Positions 8,101-13,223 of a DNA stretch of 13,223 nt are shown here, one piece after another. The position numbers were made by a program, and so were the translations under genes. Source of the stretch: Victivallales bacterium (lineage in GTDB: Bacteria > Verrucomicrobiota > Lentisphaeria > Oligosphaerales > Oligosphaeraceae). Within the stretch, counting starts at the first letter, position 1. Every line of letters starts with the position of its first letter. The DNA lies in the NCBI GenBank assembly GCA_900769285.1, contig CAAGGB010000173.1, positions 1 through 13,223 of the forward strand, in the 5' to 3' direction. The notes beneath the pieces are model-generated. The model did no database searches, was not told the DNA's origin, and saw only the letters and a program-made list of their open reading frames with translations.

Positions 8101-8605
8101 CCGCAACCACCCGCAGACGCGCCGCACGGCGGCGACGCGCCACGTCCACGAACGCCCGCAGCCAGCGCGGGTCGTCACCAGGCACACCCGACAGACCGCG
8201 CAGCGTCTCCTCCGCGTCCACGCCCGCCTCCGACGCCGCGCCGCGCAGCGCCTTCGCCAGCCCCGCCGTCTCGCCCGGCGCCGCGCGCAGCCACCCCTCC
8301 AGCCCGAAGTCGTCCTGCAGCAGCCAGTCCATCTCCACCGGATGACGCTCATACACCGCCCGAAACGCCTTCACACGACCGCGGTTGAACTGACGCCAGA
8401 TCTCCCCGCGGCGACGCCAGTCGTCACGCGCCGTCTGCCGCAGACGCTCCTCACGCACACGCTCCAGCTCCGGCAGCCGCGCCGCATACTCGCGACGCGC
8501 CGCCAGCACCTCCTCCGCGAAGTCGCACCGCGCCCACGGCGCCAGCAGCGCCATCCCAACCACCACGGCCGCCAGCAGGCGGCGCACATCACCCTGTCCC
8601 AGCAT
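5129..8605 (-). CDS. Large exported HzsA-related (hydrazine synthase alpha-like) dihaem protein with galactose-binding domains
   Basis: About 1158 residues. Residues 1-27 form a Sec signal peptide and 29-87 a charged helical segment. Residues 227-507 contain TolB-like propeller repeats such as QLTFG and LLPDGSVVYTRWDY. Two haem c sites follow: CVGCH (647-651; bases 6653-6667) and CVSCH (700-704; bases 6494-6508). A galactose-binding-like domain with IYWFDDSPRKG and GILEWEV occupies roughly 753-855. The end of the HZS-alpha region resumes at 921-956 (SRLLTMLREGHHG, WIDLACVYCGDY), and a second F5/8 type C domain (WGPEQIPDPWLKIDFGQPV) closes the protein near 1009-1156. It would be periplasmic or outer-surface. 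HzsA forms hydrazine in anammox bacteria, but HzsB/C partners are absent, so a different redox role is likelier. I chose the ATG at 8605 because AAGGAG lies nine bases upstream; the frame also offers ATG 8623 and GTG 8644. It is second in an operon with the phosphoesterase. Confidence 0.86.
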   Translation of the reverse strand: MLGQGDVRRLLAAVVVGMALLAPWARCDFAEEVLAARREYAARLPELERVREERLRQTARDDWRRRGEIWRQFNRGRVKAFRAVYERHPVEMDWLLQDDFGLEGWLRAAPGETAGLAKALRGAASEAGVDAEETLRGLSGVPGDDPRWLRAFVDVARRRRAARLRVVAELSPEMVFIRRAPVTPSFFAYTEGLSDAQAERFFKAGTELVRLRVGSDGSVSETSLLKDEGGMMRDPDVSFDARRLLFSWKRADRTDDYHLYEYELSSGKVRQLTFGLGIADFEGIYAGEDDIIFSSTRPVQTVDCYWTEVSNLYACDRNGEHIRRLGYDQVHTVYPQLLPDGSVVYTRWDYNDRGQVFTQALFRMNVDGTGQTELYGNNSWFPTTPCHARPIPGTNKLLAVAMGHHTWQAGKLIVIDPARGRQEAEGVEYFAPRSPAKSVRIDAFGQQGTLYRHPYPLSERHCLASVIPGFLNEGDRGGQVTFSLCYVREDGARELLSHSTWRAANHVRPLLARPVPHRRPSVVDYRREDGAFYVHDVYAGPGMAGVRRGEVKALRVVALEFRAAGCYSNKSHGPAGTADISTPVAIDNASWDVKRVLGTAPVQEDGSAYFKVPARTPVFFQCLDAQGRAIQTMRSWSTLQPGETFACVGCHEAKNEAPPATLRLTQAYAAGARALDPAPESQRRGFSYLREVQPIWDRHCVSCHRNLDPEHMEPVPSASFCPSYDTVSAMTDRAVPKNSDDHSIRRFTWHPRSGEQWAQLTFPEPREIGFTRIYWFDDSPRKGHCHRPQSWTLSYQEREGGEWLPVETQDAFSVDADRFIEVSFRPVRMKALRVNVTLRPKLSGGILEWEVSKARGHRPAPKKLDLTSATVRDGRAGRDWARSYVELTRRGEISELVNWISSQSVPSLLPPRSGGSTRSRLLTMLREGHHGVRLTEEELRTVALWIDLACVYCGDYREANCWNEPNRRKYDHYERKRHRLEALERVHREALVERRTGQRWLEPVRTRTNLAVNPYALSRPESYPRATSNSECRGERAFRAANAIDGRVENRGHGNAFPSWGPEQIPDPWLKIDFGQPVTLDEIDVWLRADFPHDGVWERAVIEFSDGSRLPIELKKTADRQAFAFKPRQVRWFRLTDFAPSEPRAWRAITEVEAWGTR

Positions 8606-8614
8606 CGTCACGCG

Positions 8615-8620
8615 CTCCTT
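8615..8620 (-). promoter_or_regulatory. Ribosome binding site AAGGAG that decides the HzsA-like start
   Basis: AAGGAG on the minus strand is nine bases before ATG 8605. The alternatives at 8623 (ATG) and 8644 (GTG) have no comparable Shine-Dalgarno, and starting at 8605 gives a conventional signal peptide of about 27 residues. Confidence 0.7.
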
Positions 8621-8650
8621 CATGTTCCGTTGCGTCCGTCCCACACCCCG

Positions 8651-9685
8651 TCAGCCACCGTAGCTCATCCGGAAATGCGCCGACTGGATGACGGCCGTCG
8701 TCGGCCGCCCGCAGGCGTCCGTCCGGGCGTTGCCGGTCATCTCGGCCGTGACGCCGTCCCGGAGGCTGCTCACGGCGCCGTCGATGTCGATGGTGCCGTC
8801 GCCGTCCAGGGTGATGATGGCGCAGATGGGGTCGTTCCACATCACCGTGTTGCAGGCCAGCCTCCAGCGCTGGAGCACCTCGGGCGGATAGCAGGCGTGG
8901 CGCTTCGGCACCCAGTCGTAGTTGGCGCTGTTCAGGTCCAGGTACACGACGTCATCCTGGATGCGGATGCAGTCGCGGTGGTGATGGCCGTTCACGCACA
9001 GCCGCACCCGCCCCGGATGCGCCCGGTTCGCCGCGTTCACCACGCCCTGCATCTCCGCATAGTTGTGGATGCTCCCCACCGGACGCTCGAAGCTCCCGTG
9101 GCAGAACGTCACGCACGGCCACGGCGAGCTCTCCACCGTCTCCCGGAACCAGGCCACCTGCTCCGGCGGTATCCAGTGCGCCGAACCCTCCTTGTAGTAG
9201 TTGCTCGCCGAGAAGTGATGGTACTCGTCACCCACGCGGAAGTAGTTGTCGTCCAAGACGATGAACCGGAAACCACGGCAGTCGAAGTGATAGTGGCCGC
9301 GCTCGAGCCCGTAGGCCTGGAGCGTCTGCTCGTGCGTGTTCCCGTCGTCGTCGTGGTTGCCGATGGTGTGGTACGTCCTGATGTGGAAGTCGTTGTACGC
9401 ACGGACAAACGCCGTCTCGTGCGCCGGACGGTGCGTGAAGTCGCCCGCATGGATGATGAAGTCGACGTTCGACTCCTCGGCGCGGCGCAGAATGGCGCCC
9501 AGCCACTCCGGCGTGTCGTGCGGAAACACCCCCGGATAGTAGTGAAGGTCGGCAAAGGCACAGAATTTTACGCGTGAGCTTGACATGGTGGTGGTTCTGC
9601 TGGGGTTGGCAAGGGCGTCGTGGGGGCGGGCCGCCAGGGCCGCGGCCGCCAGCGTCCCCGCCTTCAGGAAGTCTCGTCGGTTCAT
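8651..9685 (-). CDS. Tat-exported calcineurin-like metallophosphoesterase
   Basis: A 344-residue hydrolase of phosphate esters using a two-metal centre. From the ATG at 9685 the protein begins with a twin-arginine signal, NRRDFLKAG, then an Ala-rich core ending DALA, so it is folded in the cytoplasm and exported by Tat. All the family blocks are present: DLHYYP (Asp46, His48), GDFTH (81-85), GNHDD (109-113), a CHGSFE block with His196, and NGHHH (232-236). The Tat motif supports this start rather than in-frame upstream codons: ATG 9778 gives an unlikely 31-residue leader, and GTG 9706 is 14 bases from an AAGGAG at 9721-9726. The stop is 45 bases before the HzsA-like start, so the two form an operon. 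The substrate (phosphodiester, nucleotide, phospholipid or glycan phosphate) cannot be inferred. Confidence 0.9.
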   Translation of the reverse strand: MNRRDFLKAGTLAAAALAARPHDALANPSRTTTMSSSRVKFCAFADLHYYPGVFPHDTPEWLGAILRRAEESNVDFIIHAGDFTHRPAHETAFVRAYNDFHIRTYHTIGNHDDDGNTHEQTLQAYGLERGHYHFDCRGFRFIVLDDNYFRVGDEYHHFSASNYYKEGSAHWIPPEQVAWFRETVESSPWPCVTFCHGSFERPVGSIHNYAEMQGVVNAANRAHPGRVRLCVNGHHHRDCIRIQDDVVYLDLNSANYDWVPKRHACYPPEVLQRWRLACNTVMWNDPICAIITLDGDGTIDIDGAVSSLRDGVTAEMTGNARTDACGRPTTAVIQSAHFRMSYGG

Positions 9686-9697
9686 GGTTCTCGTGAC

Positions 9698-9716
9698 GGC
9701 CCCCACTCTGGGGGCC
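9698..9716 (-). promoter_or_regulatory. Perfect 7-bp hairpin in the phosphoesterase leader
   Basis: GGCCCCC (9698-9704) and GGGGGCC (9710-9716) flank a 5-base loop. On the minus strand the hairpin sits between an AAGGAG at 9721-9726 and the ATG at 9685, and an in-frame GTG at 9706 overlaps it. It could gate translation or bring the distant Shine-Dalgarno nearer the start; no U-run follows, so it is not a terminator. Confidence 0.45.
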
Positions 9717-9732
9717 TGCTCTCCTTGCCCAT

Positions 9733-9761
9733 AATGTATGCGCCCATACGCCCAATGTCCA
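9733..9761 (-). promoter_or_regulatory. Probable sigma-70-type promoter for the phosphoesterase/HzsA-like operon
   Basis: On the minus strand TGGACA (9756-9761, -35) and TACATT (9733-9738, -10) are separated by 17 bases. The spacer holds an inverted repeat GTATG-CGCC-CATAC (9736-9749) and lies among three GCCCA(T/A)(A/T) words at 9727, 9742 and 9750, which might be an operator. Confidence 0.5.
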
Positions 9762-9805
9762 TTGCGGAACCACGACAAATCAGGCCATTTTGGACCGCCT
9801 GCAAG

Positions 9806-9834
9806 TTGTCAGACTCGCAGCGACGAAGTATATT
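9806..9834 (+). promoter_or_regulatory. Sigma-70-type promoter for the aldolase gene
   Basis: TTGTCA (9806-9811) and TATATT (9829-9834) are separated by exactly 17 bases, both one base from consensus. Transcription would start near 9841, giving a leader of about 75 bases before the aldolase ATG. It is the best promoter match in the window and is divergent from the phosphoesterase operon promoter. Confidence 0.7.
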
Positions 9835-9916
9835 AACTCTATGTCCCAGCCGTGTGGCAAGGCCCCGCGCCGTCGCCACGTTCACCCAGCGTCCTTTCAC
9901 CCCAGGAGAACAACCC

Positions 9917-10897
9917 ATGGCAGTTTCCTACAAAGACCTTGGTCTGGTCAACACCCGCGACATGTTCAAGAAGGCAATGGCCGGCCACTACGCGATCCCC
10001 GCGTTCAACTTCAACAACATGGAGCAGCTCCAGGCCATCATCCAGGCCTGCGTCGAGGAGGAGTCCCCCGTCATCCTCCAAGTCTCCAAGGGTGCCCGCC
10101 AGTACGCCAACCAGACCCTCCTCCGCTACCTCGCACAGGGCGCCGTCGAGTACGCCCGCGAAATCGGCGGCGGCGACCGCGTCATCCCCATCTGCCTCCA
10201 CCTCGACCACGGCGACAGCTACGAGACCTGCAAGAGCTGCATCGAGTACGGCTTCTCCTCCGTCATGATCGACGGCTCCAGCAAGCCCTTCGCCGAAAAC
10301 ATCGCCGAGACCAAGAAGGTCGTCGACTACGCCCACCAGTTCGACGTCACCGTCGAGGGCGAACTCGGCGTCCTCGCCGGCATCGAGGATGAGGTCAAGG
10401 CCGAGAAGCACACCTACACCCAGCCCGATGAGGTCCAGGCCTTCCTCGCCGGCACCGGCGTCGACTCCCTCGCCATCTCCATCGGCACCTCCCACGGCGC
10501 CTACAAGTTCAAGCCCGGCGAGAACCCCCGCATCCGCCTCGACATCCTCGCCGAAATCGAGAAGCGCATCCCCGGCTTCGCCATCGTCCTCCACGGCTCC
10601 AGCTCCGTCCCACAGGACCTCGTCAAGATCATCAACGAGCACGGCGGTAAGCTCAAGGACGCCATCGGCATCGGCGAAGACCAGCTCCGCGAGGCCGCCA
10701 AGTCCGCCGTCTGCAAGATCAACATCGACAGCGATGGCCGTCTCGCCATGACCGCCGCCATCCGCAAGGTCTTCGATGAGAAGCCCGCCGAGTTCGACCC
10801 CCGCAAGTACCTCGGACCCGCCCGCGACGCCCTCAAGGAACTCTACAAGCACAAGGTCATCAACGTCCTCGGCTCCGCCCACCACGCCTGGGACTGA
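9917..10897 (+). CDS. fba: Class II fructose-bisphosphate aldolase
   Basis: A 326-residue cytosolic zinc enzyme that reversibly splits fructose 1,6-bisphosphate into dihydroxyacetone phosphate and glyceraldehyde 3-phosphate in glycolysis and gluconeogenesis. The class II motifs are all present: AFNFNNMEQLQAII (29-42), CLHLDHGDS with catalytic Asp97 and zinc ligand His98, VEGELG (147-152), ISIGTSHGAYKF with His193, IVLHGSSS with His226, and INIDSDGR (269-276) for substrate binding. Length and motifs fit the longer bacterial class II aldolases; a tagatose- or other ketose-bisphosphate specificity cannot be fully excluded. AGGAG at 9904-9908 lies eight bases before ATG 9917; the frame is open further upstream but that part precedes or contains the promoter. 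C-ending codons are used almost exclusively, which suggests high expression together with the strand bias. Confidence 0.95.
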   Translation: MAVSYKDLGLVNTRDMFKKAMAGHYAIPAFNFNNMEQLQAIIQACVEEESPVILQVSKGARQYANQTLLRYLAQGAVEYAREIGGGDRVIPICLHLDHGDSYETCKSCIEYGFSSVMIDGSSKPFAENIAETKKVVDYAHQFDVTVEGELGVLAGIEDEVKAEKHTYTQPDEVQAFLAGTGVDSLAISIGTSHGAYKFKPGENPRIRLDILAEIEKRIPGFAIVLHGSSSVPQDLVKIINEHGGKLKDAIGIGEDQLREAAKSAVCKINIDSDGRLAMTAAIRKVFDEKPAEFDPRKYLGPARDALKELYKHKVINVLGSAHHAWD

Positions 10898-11009
10898 GAA
10901 CGCTGAACACCAGCGCACCAGCGCCTGACCCGGCTCACACCCGCCACACCAACTGGCATCGCCTGCGCCGGGCAGGCTAGACCCTCCCCCCCGCCGAGAC
11001 GCCCACCAC

Positions 11010-11038
11010 AAACGCGCCTCCGCGGGGGTTCGGCGTTT
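11010..11038 (+). terminator. Possible hairpin terminator after the aldolase
   Basis: AAACGC (11010-11015) pairs with GCGTTT (11033-11038), and inner CCTCC can pair with GGGGG across a small asymmetric bulge. No real U-run follows (the next bases are CTCCCCCC), so termination is uncertain; it may only be a structured intergenic element 30 bases before the next gene. Confidence 0.35.
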
Positions 11039-11067
11039 CTCCCCCCACACACACAGGACTCCCACGC

Positions 11068-13041
11068 ATGGCCAGCACCCCACGCAAGCGACGGCAGGAC
11101 GCACTCCTCGGCATCCACTTCGACTTCCATGCCCTCCCCGGACAGACCGTCCCCACTCTCTGGCGCCCCGAGACCTACGCCGAGATGCTCGACGCCGTCC
11201 AGCCCGACTTCGTCCAGTGCGACACCAAGGGCCATGCCGGACTCTCCTCCTACCCCACCCGCGTCGGCCATCGCGCCCGCCTCGACGACCGCATCGACAT
11301 CCTCCGCATGATGCGCGACGAGACCGCCCGACGCAACATCCCCCTCTTCGCCCACCACTCCGGCATCTATGACCAGATGGCCGCCCAGGCACACCCCGAC
11401 TGGCGCGTCGTCGGCCCCGACGGCACACCCTCCTCCGACGTCGTCTCCGTCTTCAGCCCCTTCGCCGAACGGCTCCTCCTCCCACAGCTCCGCGAGCTCG
11501 CCGCCGACTACCGCCTCGACGGCGCCTGGATCGACGGCGAATGCTGGGCCACACGCGTCGACTACAGCCACTGGGCGCTCGAAGCCTACCAGAACGCCGG
11601 ACACACCCTCCCACCACCGCATCCGGGCGAACCCGGCTACGACGACTACCGCGAATTCTGCCGACAGGGCTTCAAGGCCTACGTCCAGCGCTACCTCGAC
11701 GCCATCCACCGCGAATTCCCCCACTTCCAGATCACCAGCAACTGGATGTGGTCCGCCTATATGCCCGAACAGGACTGCGACGGCGTCGACTTCCTCTCCG
11801 GCGACTACTCCTCCACCGACTCCGTCCTCAGTGCACGCACCCACGGACGCATCCTCGAGGCTCGACGACGCCCCTGGGACCTCATGGCCTGGGGACACCA
11901 GGCCATCCCCTGCAGCTGGACCACCCGCAACCGACAGACCAAATGCGCCGCACAATACTGCCAGGAGGCCGCCATGATCCTCGCCATGGGCGGCGCCTTC
12001 GAATTCTTCAACATCCACTACGGCTGCGGCGGCGCCATCCAGCAATGGGCCATCCCCACCTGGCGCCAGACCGCCGACTTCTGCCGCCAGCGCAGCCGCT
12101 GCCTCCACGCCACCATCCGACCCGAAATCGGCGTCCTCTTCCCCTGCGACCGCAATAGCCCCGACTCCGACCGACTCTACGGCGGCGCACCCGGACTCCC
12201 ACAACTCATCGCCTGGCTCAACCTCCTCCAGGACGCGCAGCTCTCCACCAAGGTCATCCTCCAGCACCAGCTCGACGACACCGCCCTCCTCCGACGCTTC
12301 AAGGCCATCGTCATCCCCACCGCCCATACCCTCACCCCCACCGCCATCGACAACCTCCTGGACTTCGCCCGACACGGCGGTGCGCTCCTCCTCGACCTGC
12401 CCGCGCTCGAACCCTTCGCCACACTCCTCGGCTGCCAGCCCGAACCCGCCGCCAGACACCTCGTCTTCGTCCACGACGGCGACGGCGCCCTCGCCGCCGG
12501 CGAGACCGACGCCTCCCTCCAGCTCAACCCCACCACCGCCCACTCCGTCGCCGACCTCTATCTCGACAACCTCCTCGAACCCGCCCTCCGACGCGATGCC
12601 GCCTGCGTCCAGCCACTCGGCGCCGGACGCCTCGCCGCACTCGCCCTTGACCTCGCGCACTTCTACCAGGACAACCGCTCGCCCGCCATCCGACGCTTCC
12701 TCCTCAACCTCCTGCGCCGCCACCTCCGCGTCACCCCGGACGTCACCGTCTCCGGCTCCCACTTCGCCGAGCTCACCGTCACCGACGCCCCCGACGGCGC
12801 CCTCCTCGTCAACCTCATCAACCTCGCCGGCGAGCATCAGCTCGCCTGCGTCCGCGCCTACGACGAGATTCCGCCTTTGCCGCCCCTCACCGTCACGTTC
12901 TCCCCCGCGCTCGCCCCCGTCGCCGTCCTCCAGCTCCCCGAGAACCGCCCGCTCGACCTCCGCCGACACCCCGACGGCTCCGCCTCCGTCACCGTCCCCT
13001 CCCTCGACATCCACACCGTCCTCGTCACCACGCTCGCCTGA
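11068..13041 (+). CDS. Glycoside-hydrolase-like protein (TIM barrel plus amidotransferase-like and beta-sandwich domains)
   Basis: A 657-residue protein without a signal peptide. Residues about 12-350 look like a glycosidase TIM barrel: LGIHFDFHA at the first strand, VQPDFVQCDTKGHAG, IPLFAHHSGIYD, and the signature LDGAWIDGECWA (150-161), where Asp156 or Glu158 is the likely catalytic acid. Later pieces SNWMWSAYM, LSGDYSSTD and DLMAWGHQ fit the remaining strands. Residues about 350-535 resemble the class I glutamine-amidotransferase-like trimerisation domain of GH42 enzymes (FKAIVIPTAHTLTP, HGGALLLDLPAL, GAGRLAALALDLAH), and 560-657 is a small beta-rich domain. This architecture is that of hypothetical glycosyl hydrolase families found in glycan-degrading bacteria; I cannot name the family or substrate. 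AGGA lies about nine bases before the ATG. It follows the aldolase on the same strand with a 170-base gap. Confidence 0.82.
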   Translation: MASTPRKRRQDALLGIHFDFHALPGQTVPTLWRPETYAEMLDAVQPDFVQCDTKGHAGLSSYPTRVGHRARLDDRIDILRMMRDETARRNIPLFAHHSGIYDQMAAQAHPDWRVVGPDGTPSSDVVSVFSPFAERLLLPQLRELAADYRLDGAWIDGECWATRVDYSHWALEAYQNAGHTLPPPHPGEPGYDDYREFCRQGFKAYVQRYLDAIHREFPHFQITSNWMWSAYMPEQDCDGVDFLSGDYSSTDSVLSARTHGRILEARRRPWDLMAWGHQAIPCSWTTRNRQTKCAAQYCQEAAMILAMGGAFEFFNIHYGCGGAIQQWAIPTWRQTADFCRQRSRCLHATIRPEIGVLFPCDRNSPDSDRLYGGAPGLPQLIAWLNLLQDAQLSTKVILQHQLDDTALLRRFKAIVIPTAHTLTPTAIDNLLDFARHGGALLLDLPALEPFATLLGCQPEPAARHLVFVHDGDGALAAGETDASLQLNPTTAHSVADLYLDNLLEPALRRDAACVQPLGAGRLAALALDLAHFYQDNRSPAIRRFLLNLLRRHLRVTPDVTVSGSHFAELTVTDAPDGALLVNLINLAGEHQLACVRAYDEIPPLPPLTVTFSPALAPVAVLQLPENRPLDLRRHPDGSASVTVPSLDIHTVLVTTLA

Positions 13042-13072
13042 CCATGCGCCTGCTGCCTCTACACCAGGTCTT

Positions 13073-13100
13073 ATAGGCTCATGGCCCATAGGCCCATAGG
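13073..13100. repeat. Short tandem repeat of GGCCCATA
   Basis: GGCCCATA occurs twice in tandem (13083-13090, 13091-13098) followed by another GG, and is preceded by related words ATAGGCTCATGG. The core GCCCATA also appears twice in the divergent promoter region (9727-9733 and 9742-9748). Confidence 0.6.
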
Positions 13101-13152
13101 TCTCGGGCGTCCAGCCAGCCACCGACCGTTTCTAATGCTATCCAGACTGCCT

Positions 13153-13185
13153 CTCTCATGGCATGATCGAGAGCCGACCTTTTTT
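13153..13185 (+). terminator. Possible intrinsic terminator after the glycosidase-like gene
   Basis: CTCTC (13153-13157) pairs with GAGAG (13169-13173), with an internal CATG/CATG pairing as an alternative, and six T residues follow at 13180-13185. The stem is short and the T-run starts six bases after it. The same T-run (CCTTTTTT, 13178-13185) is also complementary to AAAAAAGG at 13216-13223 at the window's right edge. Confidence 0.35.
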
Positions 13186-13223
13186 CAGCCTGTCCACAAA
13201 AGGCACAAAAAGCTCAAAAAAGG

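Noticed and set aside
5129..8605. True anammox hydrazine synthase
   Set aside because: Only an alpha-like subunit is present, with extra galactose-binding domains; no beta/gamma subunits or hydrazine oxidising enzyme nearby.
5327..9577. Very long plus-strand open frame (about 1416 codons) antisense to the HzsA-like and phosphoesterase genes
   Set aside because: It encodes an Arg/His/Pro/Val-rich low-complexity product with no domains, while the opposite strand has intact motifs. Strand-biased, GC-rich codons remove stops from this frame.
9839..11428. Minus-strand open frame (about 529 codons) across the aldolase gene
   Set aside because: It is antisense to an unmistakable class II aldolase and spans two intergenic regions; composition artefact.
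10843..13122. Long minus-strand open frame (about 759 codons) antisense to the glycosidase-like gene
   Set aside because: The product is a Gly/Val/Glu/Asp-rich string without any motif, the mirror of C-ending codons on the real gene.

Overview
The window looks like chromosomal DNA of a GC-rich Gram-negative bacterium, probably of the PVC superphylum (Lentisphaerota, Kiritimatiellota or Planctomycetota-like). This is inferred from a hydrazine-synthase-alpha-like dihaem protein carrying galactose-binding domains, a Tat-exported phosphoesterase, xylose-isomerase-like and unusual glycosidase-like genes, and gene order resembling such genomes; no rRNA or tRNA is present to confirm it. Native genes show a strong strand effect: plus-strand genes end codons mostly in C, minus-strand genes far more often in G.

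Layout. (1) 1-794: 3' part of a Kef/NhaA-type (CPA2) cation:proton antiporter, running in from the left edge. (2) 898-1128 (minus): a small exported protein with six Cys-Cys pairs spaced 7-8 residues apart, converging on the antiporter across a shared hairpin terminator. (3) 1129-1603: a gene-poor leader, AT-rich then very GC-rich. (4) 1604-2524: a sugar phosphate isomerase/epimerase-like TIM barrel. (5) about 2530-5128: an AT-rich, evidently acquired type II restriction-modification module (minus strand, endonuclease first, then the m5C methyltransferase), lying exactly between the stop codons of two convergent native genes. (6) 5129-9685 (minus): a two-gene operon of a Tat-exported calcineurin-like phosphoesterase followed by a large exported HzsA-related protein. 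(7) 9686-9916: a divergent promoter region. (8) 9917-10897: class II fructose-bisphosphate aldolase. (9) 11068-13041: a cytosolic glycoside-hydrolase-like protein. (10) 13042-13223: tail with short tandem repeats and a possible terminator.

How the genes fit together. The isomerase-like enzyme, aldolase and glycosidase-like protein suggest sugar and glycan catabolism inside the cell. The phosphoesterase/HzsA-like operon acts outside the cytoplasm and may also be tied to glycans, because galactose-binding-like domains are built into the haem protein. The restriction-modification module is an unrelated defence or selfish insertion.

The most unusual items are the HzsA-like protein, whose haem region is interrupted by a galactose-binding-like domain, and the heptad Cys-Cys protein. 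No CRISPR array, transposase, integrase or RNA gene was recognised.
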